From Anolis sagrei (taxonomy: Eukaryota; Chordata; Lepidosauria; Squamata; Anolidae): 64,000 nt of DNA. The notes below the pieces were generated by a model that saw only the letters and a program-made list of their open reading frames with translations, was not told where the DNA came from and did no database searches. Made by a program: the position numbers and the translations under genes. Of the stretch, positions 24,783 to 54,347 are shown one piece after another. How positions within the stretch are numbered: position 1 is the stretch's first letter; the number at the start of each line of letters is the position of its first letter. The stretch is from assembly GCF_037176765.1 (NCBI RefSeq), contig NC_090034.1, positions 26,171,375-26,235,374 of the forward strand, given 5' to 3'.

Positions 24783-27700
24783 CTGAGGAAACAGGGAAAA
24801 CCTTAGCCTAGCCTGTCCACTTTCAGAGCCAAAGTGCCCTGGATTCCTATGGCATGGGGTGTCTCATCTGACAATGGTGGGCAGAGCAAAAACCACCCTC
24901 CATTTCTTCTCTCACGCACACAAATGACACTTCCTCTCTCCTAGCCACTGAAAAAGCCATGAAAAATGGCACAATCAGGTTGCCCCTGATTACAAAAGAT
25001 GTCTTGTATACAAAGGTTGGAAACACACCCCCTTAATGCTGACTGAGTAAACATTCTGTGTTTTGGCCCCCTCATAAAGACAGAAAGCTGTGCATCGTGT
25101 AACTGAGGAATATGGACAATATGTTGATTTTTCAAATAAATACACAGCTAAGTCAACCAAAAGGGATAATAGCTACTTTCTGGCTGTCAACCCTGCATGC
25201 CTTGTTCCTCCATGCAGTGTCTCTGCATGTTGCCATTGCATTTTTACTCACTACATTTAAAGACTGTGATTTAACAGGTGCATTGCACAATATCACTGAC
25301 TATTCTACATGATTAATTACAAAATGTATTTATGCAATAGAACCTGGTCACTTCAACATTGTTGAGTAATACTATTCTGTATAATACTTGTGTAGCCTAT
25401 CTCTGAGTGTGGATACTACAGTGTGTTGAGGGGGTCAAAGCCACTGTGTGGTGATTTCCCAGCTTGTGTATTTTTGTGCATATTCATACTTTTGGCTCCT
25501 GGAAGTCCCCTCTAAAGTGAACAGTGATGGCTTCTGTACATCCTGTCATATCATTCCCTTCTTACCTTTGTTTAGCTTTTCAGCACAACTCTGGATTTTG
25601 TCTAGGTAGAGCAAGTAGTGCTTGAGGGTGTATTGGACCGGGCTGAGGCCAGGGATGGACTCCAGGACTTCATCAGCCATAAATGCTGCTGTATCTGGGG
25701 CTCCAGCTGTCAGAATAGCTGCAAGGGAAGGAGAGACACCCGATGGCTTGGAGGATAGCATGTGAGGATCTCATACCCATGAAACCCTTTGTGTCTTAGT
25801 GGCCCTTTGGATTTGGCAAAATTCCTACGGAGAAAAATGGGAAACATGGACACTGGTTGCTGCTTTATTCAAGGTCAGACCAAATTATTACTATTATTGT
25901 TGTTGTTGTAATTTTAACCTGCATTTTATCTGTGTATATATGTACATTTGGTTTAAATCCGGGAGCAGGGTGAGCTCCCGCTATTAGCTCCAGTTTCTGC
26001 TAACCTAGCAGTTCAAAGACATACTATCCCTCGCCGGAATAGATCTCCGTGGTTCACGAATGCATTACATCAGATGAAACTTGAGCAGAAGAGATTAGAA
26101 CATAAATGGTGCAAGAAACCTGATGAAACATCAAAGTCGGCTTTTGAAATACATCGAAAAATCTACAAAGCAGCCACCAGAGAGGCCAAAAAAGAATATA
26201 ATTCCTCATTGATAGCATCCGCCAGATCTCGACCTGCTCAAATATTTAAAATTGTTGTAACATCACAAATCCAACCCATCCGCCCAAAGATGTGGCTAGT
26301 CAAGATATTACAGCAGAGACCTTCCAGAATCTGCTCCGCGAAGGGCTACCTTCCACAGAGGACACATCGAGGGAACTAGAGGCCTTCTGGCCATCTAGTG
26401 GTCAACTTCTAGAACATTTTGTGCCATTAGAAATGGAAGACCTGGAAAAGACTCCAGCTGCCACAAGACCAACCACCTGCTCCCTCGATCCTTGCCCCTC
26501 CCGGTTGGTTAAGGAGTGCTGGGAGGGACTACGAGATCCCTTAAGGAGCATCATCAACAGCTCCTTGGAGCAAGGAATTTTTTCAGATTGCCTTAAAGAA
26601 GCAGTGGTCCACCCTCTCTTGAAAAAACCAAGCCTAGATGCCGCCATACCTAGTAACTATCGCCCAGTTTCAAACCTTCGGTTCCTGGGCAAGGTGATTG
26701 AACGGACAGTGGCGGGGCAGCTACAGCAATTCTTAGATGAGACTGCGGGTTTGGACCCCTTTCAATCAGGCTTTCGTTCAGGTCATGGGACAGAGACTGT
26801 CTTGGTAGCTATTACTGACGAAATTCATCGTCAGTTAGACCGAGGGAGATCAGAGCTATTGGTACTCTTGGACCTCACAGCTTCATTCGATACCATGGAC
26901 CATGACTTGCTGATTCATCGATTGGCTATGTCTGGTGTACGAGGTTTAGCCCTGAAATGGTTCAATTCGTTCCTCCGGGACCGGAGACAGAGGGTGGAGT
27001 GGTTAGGCCAAAGCTCTGAGAGCTCCGGCCTTTGCTGTGGAGTTCCCCAGGGTGCTATCCTCTCGCCCGTTATTTAACATCTACGTCCGGCCACTTGCTG
27101 GACTGGTGCGGAGCTTTGGCATAGAGTGTTACCAGTATGCAGATGATACCCAGCTACTCTTGCGTCTCGAACCTGGAACAACCGCAATTCCTGAGAACTT
27201 TAGGCTGTGTTTGGAAGCAGTGATGAGTTGGCTACGAGCAAGCAGACTAAAAGTCAATCCTGCAAAAACTGAGATACTCTGGCCCGGCCAGCCACCAGAA
27301 TTAACCCAGTCTCTGCCTGATTTTGATGGGGAAGCTCTGGTTCCGTCTGCCACTGGTAAAAGCCTTGGGGTTGTGTTGGACTCATCGCTGACGATGGAGG
27401 CCCAGATCACTGCCATAAGTAAGCAGGCCTTTCTTCATCTTCGCCAGGCAAGGAAATTGGCATCCTACCTTTCGGTAGAAGCATTGGCAACAGTAATCCA
27501 CGCAACAGTCACCACGAGGCTGGACTATTGCAACGCCTTATATGCCGGCCTTCCGAAGTCAACAACCCAGAAGATTCGGATGGTCCAAAATGCAGCAGGC
27601 AGGCTGCTAGTGAGATCATCTATAAGATCCCATATTACACCGATTCTGCAACAACTGCATTGGCTACCAATAGAACATCGGATCTCTTACAAGATACTGA

Positions 27701-30700
27701 TCCTGACATTTAGAGCTCAAGATGGCCAAGGACCTTTATATCTTAAGGACTGCCTCATTCCTTTTCTCCATCAGTAGTCACCTCGATCCACCCAGGAAAA
27801 TCTCCTATACATACCGGGCCCTAGGGAGGTACACCTGGAAGCTACAAGGCGTAGAGCTTTTTCGACCTATGCTCCAATTCTGTGGAACTCATTGCCTCCA
27901 TACATTAGAGCAATGTCGGAGTTGCAACCTTTTGTAAAGGCACTCAAGAGCAGAAGATTGGCTGTTTGGTTGTGCATTTAAGTAATCAGATCTAATTTGT
28001 CAAATAGTCACTGTTGAATGTTTTTATGTTGAATGTTTTTTTGTTGAATGTTTTTATGTTGAATGTTTTTATATTGTGTAAATGCTATTTTAGAATGTAA
28101 GTCGCTTGGAGCACCTTGGTGGAGAGCGACTAATTAGGAAATAAAGTGAAGTGAAGTGAAATGTGAGTAGATCAATAGGTACTGCTTTGGAGGGAAAGTT
28201 ATGGCACTCCATGCAGTCATGCTGGCCACATGATCTAGGAGGAGTTTACAGACAACGCCGGCTCTTTGGCTTAGAAATGGAAATGAGCACCACCCTGCAG
28301 AGTTGGACACAACTAGACTTAATGTCAAGGGGAAACCTTTACCTTTTTATATTTGTTACATATACTTTAATGGTGTTCTGTTTTATTTCACAATTTTTAA
28401 TTATTATTATTATTATTTTAATATATTTTAATTATTATTATAATTTTGAAAAAGTTAGTGCTAGGCACTGCATCTCAAGCTGCCTGGGGGTTCTGGAAAC
28501 AGAAAAGTTACATATTCAAGCTCTGCTGGGCCTTATTGAACACCAGCTGCATCTATGTATCTCTAACCTATGAAAATCAATGGGTGACTATGGGGCTGGT
28601 CACAGGCATATTCTTCCTCTATCTTGCCTTCCTTCCCTTTCCCAGGAAGGCCTATCTCCCAGGACTGTAATAAGAATAAAATGAAAAGGATGGAAATATC
28701 AAAGTATTCCATCATGTGTTGAGTGATTAATCTATTATTAATCTATCAATTGATCAATACAAGAAAGAGTATTTCACAGCTGCAACACACAGTTGCAATT
28801 TATTGATGTATAGCAGGCGGGGGCCAACTTCGGCCCTCCCTCCATGTGTTTTGGACTTCACAATTCCTAACAGCCTACTGGCTATTAGGAATGGTGGGAG
28901 TTGAAGTCCAACACGCCTGGAGGGAGTTAGTCCTTGCCTGATGTATGGACTGCCTGCCTCTCAGGATGGGCTCCAAGGTGGCTTTTTGTAAGCATTAAGT
29001 GTGAATACATAGGTGATCATTGGCCATATTCTTCCAGGGATAACGAAGAAGAATTTCTTTCCCCAGTGTCTTCAGGAAAACTGAATCAAGGGTGCGACTT
29101 CACTGTAAGGAACGTGAACCCCAAACCCGTTTTTCATACGCTCTTAATATACATATTTTGTGGAGTCTTTATGTATAGACAGTGTACTGATGTACTTTCT
29201 GATCGAGCTATGCATTTTGGGCTCATGTTCTGGTTCTCTATCAGCCCCAGTGTTTCTTCTGAGTGAGCAAACTATTCTACTAGGAAACCACTGCATTCCT
29301 CCACTCCAGGAAGAACAAGATACGCTGGGTATTAACCTTTACTTGCTAGCTCAGCAATTTTAGGTGGTACACTCTATTAGCCATGGCAAATACTATTATG
29401 GTGAAGCCATAAGCAAAAGGAAAAGCAAAACCTTGGGAGGAAAAAGTAATTATTAAATGTATACAGTTACAAGTATCCTCTTAATTTCCTACCTGAAGCT
29501 GTGGCTGGTCCCACAGCCTTCAGCTTGCAGAGTTCTTGCACTGCCCCTGATACGTCAGGAAGGAGTTGGAAGGCCTTTGTGGTACATTCCTCCACCATTT
29601 CATTGGAGTTCGTTGCCACCAGTTGCTGCAGCCGAGGTCGAAATTTCCCTCTCTGAAAGAGAAAACCCCACTGTTATTCCCAGTGAGGTTGTTTATTTAT
29701 TTATCTTACTGATTTTTACATACCACATTTCTTCCAATGAGCTCAAGATAACGTCTAACAGAATTGAGCTTCAGTCCAGCATTCTAATAACTACATAGCA
29801 AAGCTTTCTTAACAGAGCTTTGAAAAAGTAGCCTTTTGGACCTCAACTCTGCTTTGTGTCTCCTTGTTGGAGAGAAAGCTGGGTATAAATAAACAAAAAC
29901 ATAATAATAATAAGTTACAAGAAAATGAACACATCATACTCTGGGATTTCTGAATTCAGACTGACGGTTTTGGAGCATGATACTCCTGACCTCACAATAA
30001 TGGAATAAAACAAAGTATGGATCATTGATGTTGCAATCCCAGGTGACAGCAAAATTGACAAGAAGCAACTGGAAAATCTTACACGACATGAGATTTAAAG
30101 ATAGACATGCAAAGACGCTGGCACAAGCCAGTCAAGGTGGTCCCAGTGGTGATCAGCACACCGGGTGCAGTGCCTAAAGACTTTTGGGTGGGATACTGCT
30201 TACACAAAGTTTCCACTCCATCAGCTTCACCACCTCCGCTTTTCTTAAGTATTTCTTCACCCGCTTTGCCACAGCAATCGGGAGCTCCTCCTGATACCTA
30301 CATAGGTAAGGGAAGGGAGTTGAAAGGTGACATTTTAGAGAAAAAATCCTCCCTCTTTATTTTTTTAAAATCATTTTTGAAATGGAATCTTCATTATAAA
30401 TTTTACATTCATTCTACAGCAGGCCTGTGCGAACTTTGGCCTTCCCTCCAGGTGTTTTGGACTTCAACTCCCATAATTCCTAACAGCTGGTCCTGTTAGA
30501 AATTGTGGGAATTGAAGTCTAAAACACCTGGAGGGAGGGCTGAAGTTGGCCCAGGCCTGCTGTAGAATGAATGTAGTGTTATCTCTTTATTTGCCGTGGC
30601 TCAAGGCGATGGGATCCCAGGGTTTATAGTTTGGCAGCTTCCTTTGTTTCCTTTGCCAAAGAGGGCTGGATCCCATTGCCTGGAGCCCACAGTAGTTAAA

Positions 30701-31575
30701 GTGGCATCAAACTGAAATTACCCAGATCCTGTTTCCCAGCAGTAATTATCTCTAGCATCTAAGTCCCAAAATAGTCACTAGCCACAGAAGATCTCCATTG
30801 TAGTGAGTTTATTTGATCAGATAAACACACTGTGAGCTTTACAACCAAATGGAAGCACCACCCACTCCTTATAGACAATTTCACTTTCGTTTCTTGTAGA
30901 AACGTTTCCCTTTCTGTGAACATGCACCATAAAGCCATAATGTCATCTTCTATTGCTGGAACGTGTGTATTGGGAACCACTATGTCAGTGCTAGCTAATT
31001 AGCCTCCACATTTGTTCCCATTGCTTATGAAAATATTTATGGCCTTGTTGTGTCAACCGGTTTTTCCTCCTTACTACATTACCCTGTGCTTAAGATTTGA
31101 AGCCTTAGCAAAACAACTAGTTAAATGTGTTCTTGGTGAAGTTCCATGCTGAGTCAAGCTGCCCCTTCTTGAAGGCTGTTAGAGCTAACTAAAACTAACT
31201 TTCAGGTGAGGCACAGCACAGTTATCACTATCAAGTTGCTGTATAGACTATTATCAATACAGTGTTGCTGCAAATCAAAGCAGTGATTAATATGTTATGC
31301 AATTATAGTTAAGTATGCTTGTTAAGCAGTTATCATTTGCAAATATCACAGAACGCTATTATTCCAACCTGTCTCTTCAAAACTGCATTCATTCCACAGT
31401 ACAGATGCATCCCCTCCAGATGAACCAAACACGGCGGAGGAGTTTACCATTGATCCAAGGCGATGAGTTCCTTCCGCTTGCTGGCTTTGGCGCTCAATGC
31501 GTCCTGATAGAGGCCTTGAACCGCTCTCCAGAAGACAGGGTCGCTGCAGCTGAAAAGCCCTCCTTTGAGTGCCAT
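24613..31575 (-). CDS. Uncharacterised 234-aa protein with a helix-hairpin-helix-like segment (5 exons)
   Basis: Coding exons in order are 31575-31448, 30297-30204, 29652-29493, 25718-25566 and 24782-24613. All introns are GT-AG and the phases close (128, 94, 160, 153 and 170 nt; 705 nt in total with the TGA). The protein starts MALKGGLFSCSDPVFWRAV. Residues 75-83 are RGKFRPRLQ, residues 118-126 are LKAVGPATA, a helix-hairpin-helix-like turn as in HhH DNA-binding proteins, and then AFMADEV follows. The carboxyl end is basic (PRKKQR at 227-232), like a nuclear signal. There are no signal peptide or membrane segments. From memory, similar unnamed proteins occur in fish, plants and fungi; I cannot name the family and assign no function. 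Nuclear or nucleic-acid binding is inference only. The gene runs away from STUB1, and its introns hold L2, R4-like, SINE and MITE insertions. Confidence 0.85.
25566..25718 (-). CDS. Unnamed gene, coding exon 4
   Basis: 153 nt with acceptor cttcccttgcag and donor ACAAAG|gtaaga. It encodes AILTAGAPDTAAFMADEV, then SPVQYTLKHYLLYLDKI and a Lys-rich end. Confidence 0.88.
25985..28150 (+). mobile_element. L2-clade LINE, antisense in intron 3 of the unnamed gene
   Basis: On the plus strand it starts in the connector (RNRSPWFTNALHQMK near 26035). It continues through the reverse transcriptase (26292-27077: LEQGIFSDCLKEAVVHPLL, DPFQSGFRSGHGTETVLVA, LDLTASFDTMDHDLL, CGVPQGAILSP) and then, in another frame, CYQYADDTQLLLRL and the C-terminus (27037-27777). 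It ends in 'gagcgactaattaggaaataaagtgaagtgaagtgaa'. At least three frame changes are present. The endonuclease is absent. Confidence 0.85.
28150..28345 (+). mobile_element. SINE body fragment
   Basis: This matches the body of the composite SINE at 12296 and 58803 (tgagtagatcaataggtact) and continues 'ggacacaactagacttaatg...ggggaaacctttacc'. The tRNA-like head is missing. It directly follows the LINE tail. Confidence 0.65.
28814..28940. mobile_element. Fold-back hAT-type MITE (family A)
   Basis: A near-palindrome of the type 'ttttggacttcacaattcctaacagc...ctattaggaatggtgggagttgaagtcca', bounded by cagg and cctg. The flanking 8-bp sites are atgtatag (28806-28813) and atgtatgg (28941-28948), 7 of 8 identical. 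Further copies of this family are at 30420, 33447, 33655, 38595, 51865, 53820, 57390, 61714 and 63495. Confidence 0.82.
29493..29652 (-). CDS. Unnamed gene, coding exon 3
   Basis: 160 nt with acceptor ctctttcag and donor TTCAG|gtagga. It starts at Arg75 of RGKFRPRLQQLVATN and ends inside the helix-hairpin-helix-like LKAVGPATAS. The exon ends in phase 1. Confidence 0.88.
29846..29925 (+). repeat. Single LINE 3'-tail unit and AAT tract
   Basis: The sequence 'tgtgtctccttgttggagagaaagctgggtataaataaac' is a lone copy of the unit that is tandemly repeated at 31675-32520. Confidence 0.55.
29925..30185 (+). mobile_element. R4-like LINE remnant in intron 2 of the unnamed gene
   Basis: The plus-strand codons read LWDF-like sequence, then EHDTPDLTIME and NKVWIIDVAIPGDSKIDKKQ, followed by KPVKVVPVVISTPGAVPKDF in a second frame. 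It is homologous to the frame at 11722-12204, with stops and a frame change. Confidence 0.65.
30204..30297 (-). CDS. Unnamed gene, coding exon 2
   Basis: 94 nt with a pyrimidine-rich acceptor ending tatgtag and donor TTTGT|gtaagc. It encodes YQEELPIAVAKRVKKYLRKA and onward to Cys74, a Lys-rich, probably helical segment. An R4-like LINE remnant in intron 2 ends about 20 bp from this donor. Confidence 0.85.
30404..30575. repeat. 172-bp palindrome: MITE A with 16-bp extended arms
   Basis: The family A MITE (30420-30559, cagg...cctg) is flanked by 16-bp perfect inverted arms: tacattcattctacag at 30404-30419 and ctgtagaatgaatgta at 30560-30575. The right arm continues into a family B fold-back MITE (about 30560-30735). 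The arms are inverted rather than direct, so they are not a normal target duplication. Confidence 0.75.
31448..31575 (-). CDS. Unnamed gene, coding exon 1
   Basis: ATG at 31575-31573. 128 nt encode residues 1-42 plus two bases of Trp43. The donor is ATG|gtaaac. The chosen ATG is the first in this frame that gives a through-reading exon. A non-coding 5' exon nearer the CpG island at 32.6 kb is possible. Confidence 0.8.
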
Positions 31576-31674
31576 CCCTTGACCGCTGAGAGCAATGGAT
31601 CTGCTTGTGGAGAGAAATAAATGAACATAACAATACTAATAATAATCCATTCTAATAATAATAATTATAAATAC

Positions 31675-31718
31675 ATAGCTGCTTTGAGTGCCCCCGTGGA
31701 GCGAAAAAGTGGGGTATA

Positions 31719-31752
<34 letters not shown>

Positions 31753-32520
31753 GATATATAGCCACTTTGAGTCTCCTTTTGGAGAGAAGAAGTGGGTTGT
31801 TTTTTTGGGGTTTTTTTGTCGTGTCAGGAGTGACTCCTGGTGTGAGAGAATTGGCCGTCTGCAAGGACGTTGCCCAGGGGACACCCGGATGATTTGATGT
31901 TTTTTTTTTTATCATCCTTGTGGGAGGCTTCTCTCATGTCCCCGCATGAGGAGCTGGAGCTGATAGAGGGAGCTCATCCGCCTCTCCTCGGATTCGAACC
32001 TGCGACCTGTCGGTCTTCAGTCCTGCCGGCACAGGGGTTTAACCCACTGCGCCACTGGGGGCTCTAAGAAGTGGGATATAGACATAATAATAATAATAAT
32101 AATAATGCCTAGAGACAAGTCATATGGGATATTGCCGCTTTGAGTCTCCTTGTGGAGAGAAAAAGCGGATTATAAATAAACATAATAATAATAATAACAA
32201 AAATAAAGGATAGAGAAGTAATAATAATAATAATAGATGCATAGTCGCTTTGAGTCTCCTTGTGGAGAGAAAAAGGGGAGGTTTAAATACATAATAATAA
32301 TGGATAGGGAGAAGTGATATAATAATAATGGATACACAGCCGCTTTGAGTCTCCTTGCGGAGAGAAAAGGCGGGTTATAAATAAACATAATAATAATAGT
32401 AATAATCATAAAGGCTAGAGAGGTCATAATAATAGTTACATAGCCGCTTTGAGTCTCCTTGTGGAGAGAAAAAGCGGGATATAAATAAACAACAACATCA
32501 ACAACAACAATAATAATAAA
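31675..32520 (+). repeat. Tandem array of LINE/SINE 3'-tail units with AAT tracts
   Basis: About six units of roughly 95-110 bp start near 31678, 31756, 32131, 32240, 32334 and 32440. Each reads like 'gccgctttgagtctccttgtggagagaaaaagcgggatataaata' followed by (AAT)n. The second unit is split by a SINE (31797-32065). The unit is the common 3' terminus of L2/CR1-type LINEs and their SINEs. The array sits just upstream of the STUB1 CpG island. Confidence 0.8.
31797..32065 (-). mobile_element. tRNA-derived SINE, full length, with 10-bp target duplication
   Basis: The minus strand begins at the right end with a tRNA-like head: A box TGGCGCAGTGG and B box GGTTCGAATCC, both matching polymerase III consensus. 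The body and a T-rich plus-strand (A-rich minus-strand) tail follow. The direct repeat aagaagtggg flanks it at 31787-31796 and 32066-32075. Confidence 0.88.
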
Positions 32521-32643
32521 AGAGCCGCATCCATTTAAACGGCGTGCAATGCATACATCAGGAAGGCTAGGCCTCAAAAAGCCAAACACAATCCTCATCC
32601 CATTCAGGCGTTAACGCGGGCAGCCCTTCTTCTGGCGCGAGTT

Positions 32644-32662
32644 GCATTGTGGGAAATGTAGT
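32644..32662 (-). promoter_or_regulatory. ZNF143/THAP11-type motif
   Basis: The minus strand reads ACTACATTTCCCACAATGC, close to the known ACTACAATTCCCAGAATGC-type site. Confidence 0.65.
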
Positions 32663-32715
32663 TTGGGGAGGCGAGGGCCTCTGCAGCGGAGAATTTCCAC
32701 AAGGCTCCGCCCTGA

Positions 32716-32734
32716 ACTACATTTCCCAGAGTGC
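32716..32734 (+). promoter_or_regulatory. ZNF143/THAP11-type motif
   Basis: The plus strand reads ACTACATTTCCCAGAGTGC, the same motif in the opposite orientation, 72 bp from the first and 196 bp upstream of the STUB1 ATG. Confidence 0.68.
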
Positions 32735-32929
32735 TGCGCGCGCGGAAGCCCCAACGTGATGAGGCGACGGCGGCTCGAGGTGTTTTCTGAAGGAGGCCGG
32801 GCCTAGTGCGGGCGCGGAGGCCTGCCTCTTTTCCGGGCTGTGGCGGCGAGGCGAGGCCGGGGCGAGCGGTCCTCCGGGCGGGAGGGCGGCAGCAAGGCCG
32901 GCTGTTGCTGCTTCTGCCTGGGCGGCGCC

Positions 32930-52164
<19,235 letters not shown>

Positions 52165-52850
52165 TGACTCTCGGAGGGGAGGGAAAGAGGCCAGGTGTGC
52201 CCGGCTGCCGACTGCTTTGGATGGCTCTGAACTCACTGGGCCAGCAGCAGCCCCATGCCTTACTCTCGTATTTATCTGTCTGCCTGCCTGTGCCCATTTT
52301 TTTGGCAGCGCCTGGGCTCTGTTGGCTCTGGGAAGCGAGGGCCAGAGAGCTCCGAGGCCTCCCAGTTTCCTTGGCTTCTTTTTGTGGCTTGGTAAGATGG
52401 GCAGAAGGTAGGCTTTGGCCTCAGCCTTGATGCAGCAGAGACACCTGGGCAGGCCTTAAAGAAGCAAGGCAAAGAGGGAGGCCCAAGGGCACCCTTTGGA
52501 ACCCGTCATGGCCCACGAAGGACAATCCCACGGTGCCCAAGCCGTGCCTGCGTCCCTTCACTTGGCACACATCTCCCTTCCATAACAATGCTGCTGATGT
52601 CGTCGGGTCCGGCTCCTGTGGTAAGCGAAATGCCAGAGAGGCCGGATCCATCTCCTTCCTCCAGTCCCCAGCTTGGCTTTGAGCTGTCATTTCTCGCCTG
52701 CTTTCTCTCTCTCTTTCTCTCTGTACAAAGGTTTTATTTTTTGTTTCCTCTTTCCATTTATTCCTGCCTGTTCAGGATAAGCTGGGTGGATTCTTTTTCC
52801 ATCTGTTTTTTCTTTCTTTCTTTGTAAATAAATATCAGGGAGGGAGGGGA
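52165..52850 (+). other. STUB1 3'UTR
   Basis: Follows the stop without interruption. AATAAA at 52827-52832 follows a T-rich tract and precedes a G-rich stretch, a credible polyadenylation site. The cleavage point near 52850 is inferred. Confidence 0.7.
52827..52832 (+). terminator. Polyadenylation signal of STUB1
   Basis: AATAAA, the first good signal after the stop, 663 bp downstream. A second AATAAA near 53615 is a weaker alternative. Confidence 0.65.
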
Positions 52851-53251
52851 AGTGGGCACACCAAGAGATACTATTCTGCAGGTGTCTACTGGAATTTGGG
52901 TTTTGTTGGGATCAGCAGTTTTCCTGCTTGCGTGCCCATTAAGTTCCTTCCAGGTAGTTGTTTTATCCATTAAACCACTCAAAAAGAACATTTTGGGGGT
53001 TGCTTTCAATTAAATGTTTCCCCTTTAATAACAGTCATTTTGCAGTATTTCCAAGGTTGTGCTAACTCATGCGCCCGGATTTCTTTTGCCTCATGAAAGG
53101 TGTGTTGCGACTGCATTATATAGACTCCTAAAGCATTGTTGGTGAGGATAAGGATTTAACATTTCCTCCTAAGAACTCCTCGGTGGAGGAAATCCGTTGT
53201 CAACCTACTTAACAACTAAAAAATGTCACGTCTGCTTCGGTGCATTTTCGT

Positions 53252-53461
53252 ATGCATCTGCACTGTAAAATGATTACAGATTTGCACCACCTTAATGGCT
53301 ATGGCTCATTGCGAGGCAATCCTGGGAGTTGCAGTTTGTCTGTATCTTTAGCCTTCTCTACCAAAGTGATGTGCCTCAGCAAACTACAACTCTCAGGATT
53401 CCATAACATTGAGCCACAGTTTACACGATGTCAAACTGAACTAATTCTACAGTGTAGGCAC
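53252..53461. mobile_element. Fold-back MITE, family B
   Basis: A long imperfect palindrome: left 'gattacagatttgcaccaccttaatggctatggctc...cctgggagttgcagtttg', right 'caaactacaactctcaggattc...gagcc...gatgtcaaactgaactaattctacagtg'. No coding capacity. Remnants of the same family are at 11552, 30560, 47425 and 48150. Confidence 0.65.
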
Positions 53462-53819
53462 ACCCTTAGTTGGTCACAAAATGGCATGGGATGTTTTTTG
53501 CCCCATTAAATGTGAAAAATGGCCCATTTTGGTGCAATCAGTTAAGAGGACAGGGCGGAACGGGATGCGTATCGAGCGGACTTTTGTGAGCTCGTTTGAA
53601 GCTTTGTCCGGCTAAATAAAGCAAATGATCTGAGCCAGAACTTCAAACCAATGTCTCTGTTTCATAGTTGAATTTTTCCACTTCCAAGAGTCAGGATTCT
53701 GTTCCCATGTAATGACTTGCTTTCTACTCTTCATTGGAAAGAAAGAGCAATCTCTATAGCTACGGGCACTTCTTTCTTGTTTATGAGTGGTGACATTGTG
53801 GCTTTATATGGATTCAGAG

Positions 53820-53885
53820 CAGGCATGGGCCCTCCCAAGTGTTTTGGACTTCAGCTCCCATAATTCCTAACAGCCTACTAGCCTG
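53820..53885. mobile_element. Half of a family A MITE
   Basis: caggcatgggccctcccaag, then 'gttttggacttcagctcccataattcc'. The right arm is lost. Confidence 0.6.
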
Positions 53886-53961
53886 CTCCAGAGTCAGCTT
53901 ACTATTGTCTTACTCATTTTTCCTTCTCCTTTGACATCCCTGTTTCAGTGAGTTTATATGG

Positions 53962-54341
53962 GCATGTTTAGCCTGAAGAAGAGAAGGCTGAGAGGAGATA
54001 TGATAGCCATGTATAAATATGTGAGAGGAAGCCACAGGGAGGAGGGAGCAAGCTTGTTTTCTGCTTCCTTGGAGACTAGGACGCGGAACAATGGCTTCAA
54101 ACTACAAGAGAGGAGATTCCATCTGAACATTAGGAAGAACTTCCTGACTGTGAGAGCCGTTCAGCAGTGGAACTCTCTGCCCCGGAGTGTGGTGGAGGCT
54201 CCTTCTTTGGAAGCTTTTAAGCAGAGGCTGGATGGCCATCTGTCGGGGGTGATTTGAATGCAATATTCCTGCTTCTTGGCAGGGGGTTGGACTGGATGGC
54301 CCATGAGGTCTCTTCCAACTCTTTGATTCTATGATTCTATG
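53962..54341 (+). mobile_element. CR1 LINE, 3'-terminal 0.38 kb
   Basis: 99 open codons from 53958 to 54257 (MGMFSLKKRRLRGDMIAMYK, LPRSVVEAPSLEAFKQRLDG) match the C-terminus of the CR1 at 352-1857 with only a few differences. It ends 'ctttgattctatgattctatg'. The hexamer atatgg flanks it (53956-53961 and 54342-54347), a short target duplication. Strongly 5'-truncated. Confidence 0.88.
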
Positions 54342-54347
54342 ATATGG

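Noticed and set aside
31797-32065. Possible tRNA gene (A and B boxes present)
   Set aside because: The head cannot be followed into a full cloverleaf with acceptor stem; the element has a SINE body, an A-rich tail and target duplications.
31675-32520. Regularly spaced repeats resembling a CRISPR array
   Set aside because: The units are LINE 3' tails separated by AAT microsatellite in a vertebrate genome; there are no unique spacers.
32840-32929. In-frame GTG upstream extension of STUB1
   Set aside because: No ATG in it. The ATG at 32930 aligns with the human MKGKE start; the extension is CpG-island 5'UTR.
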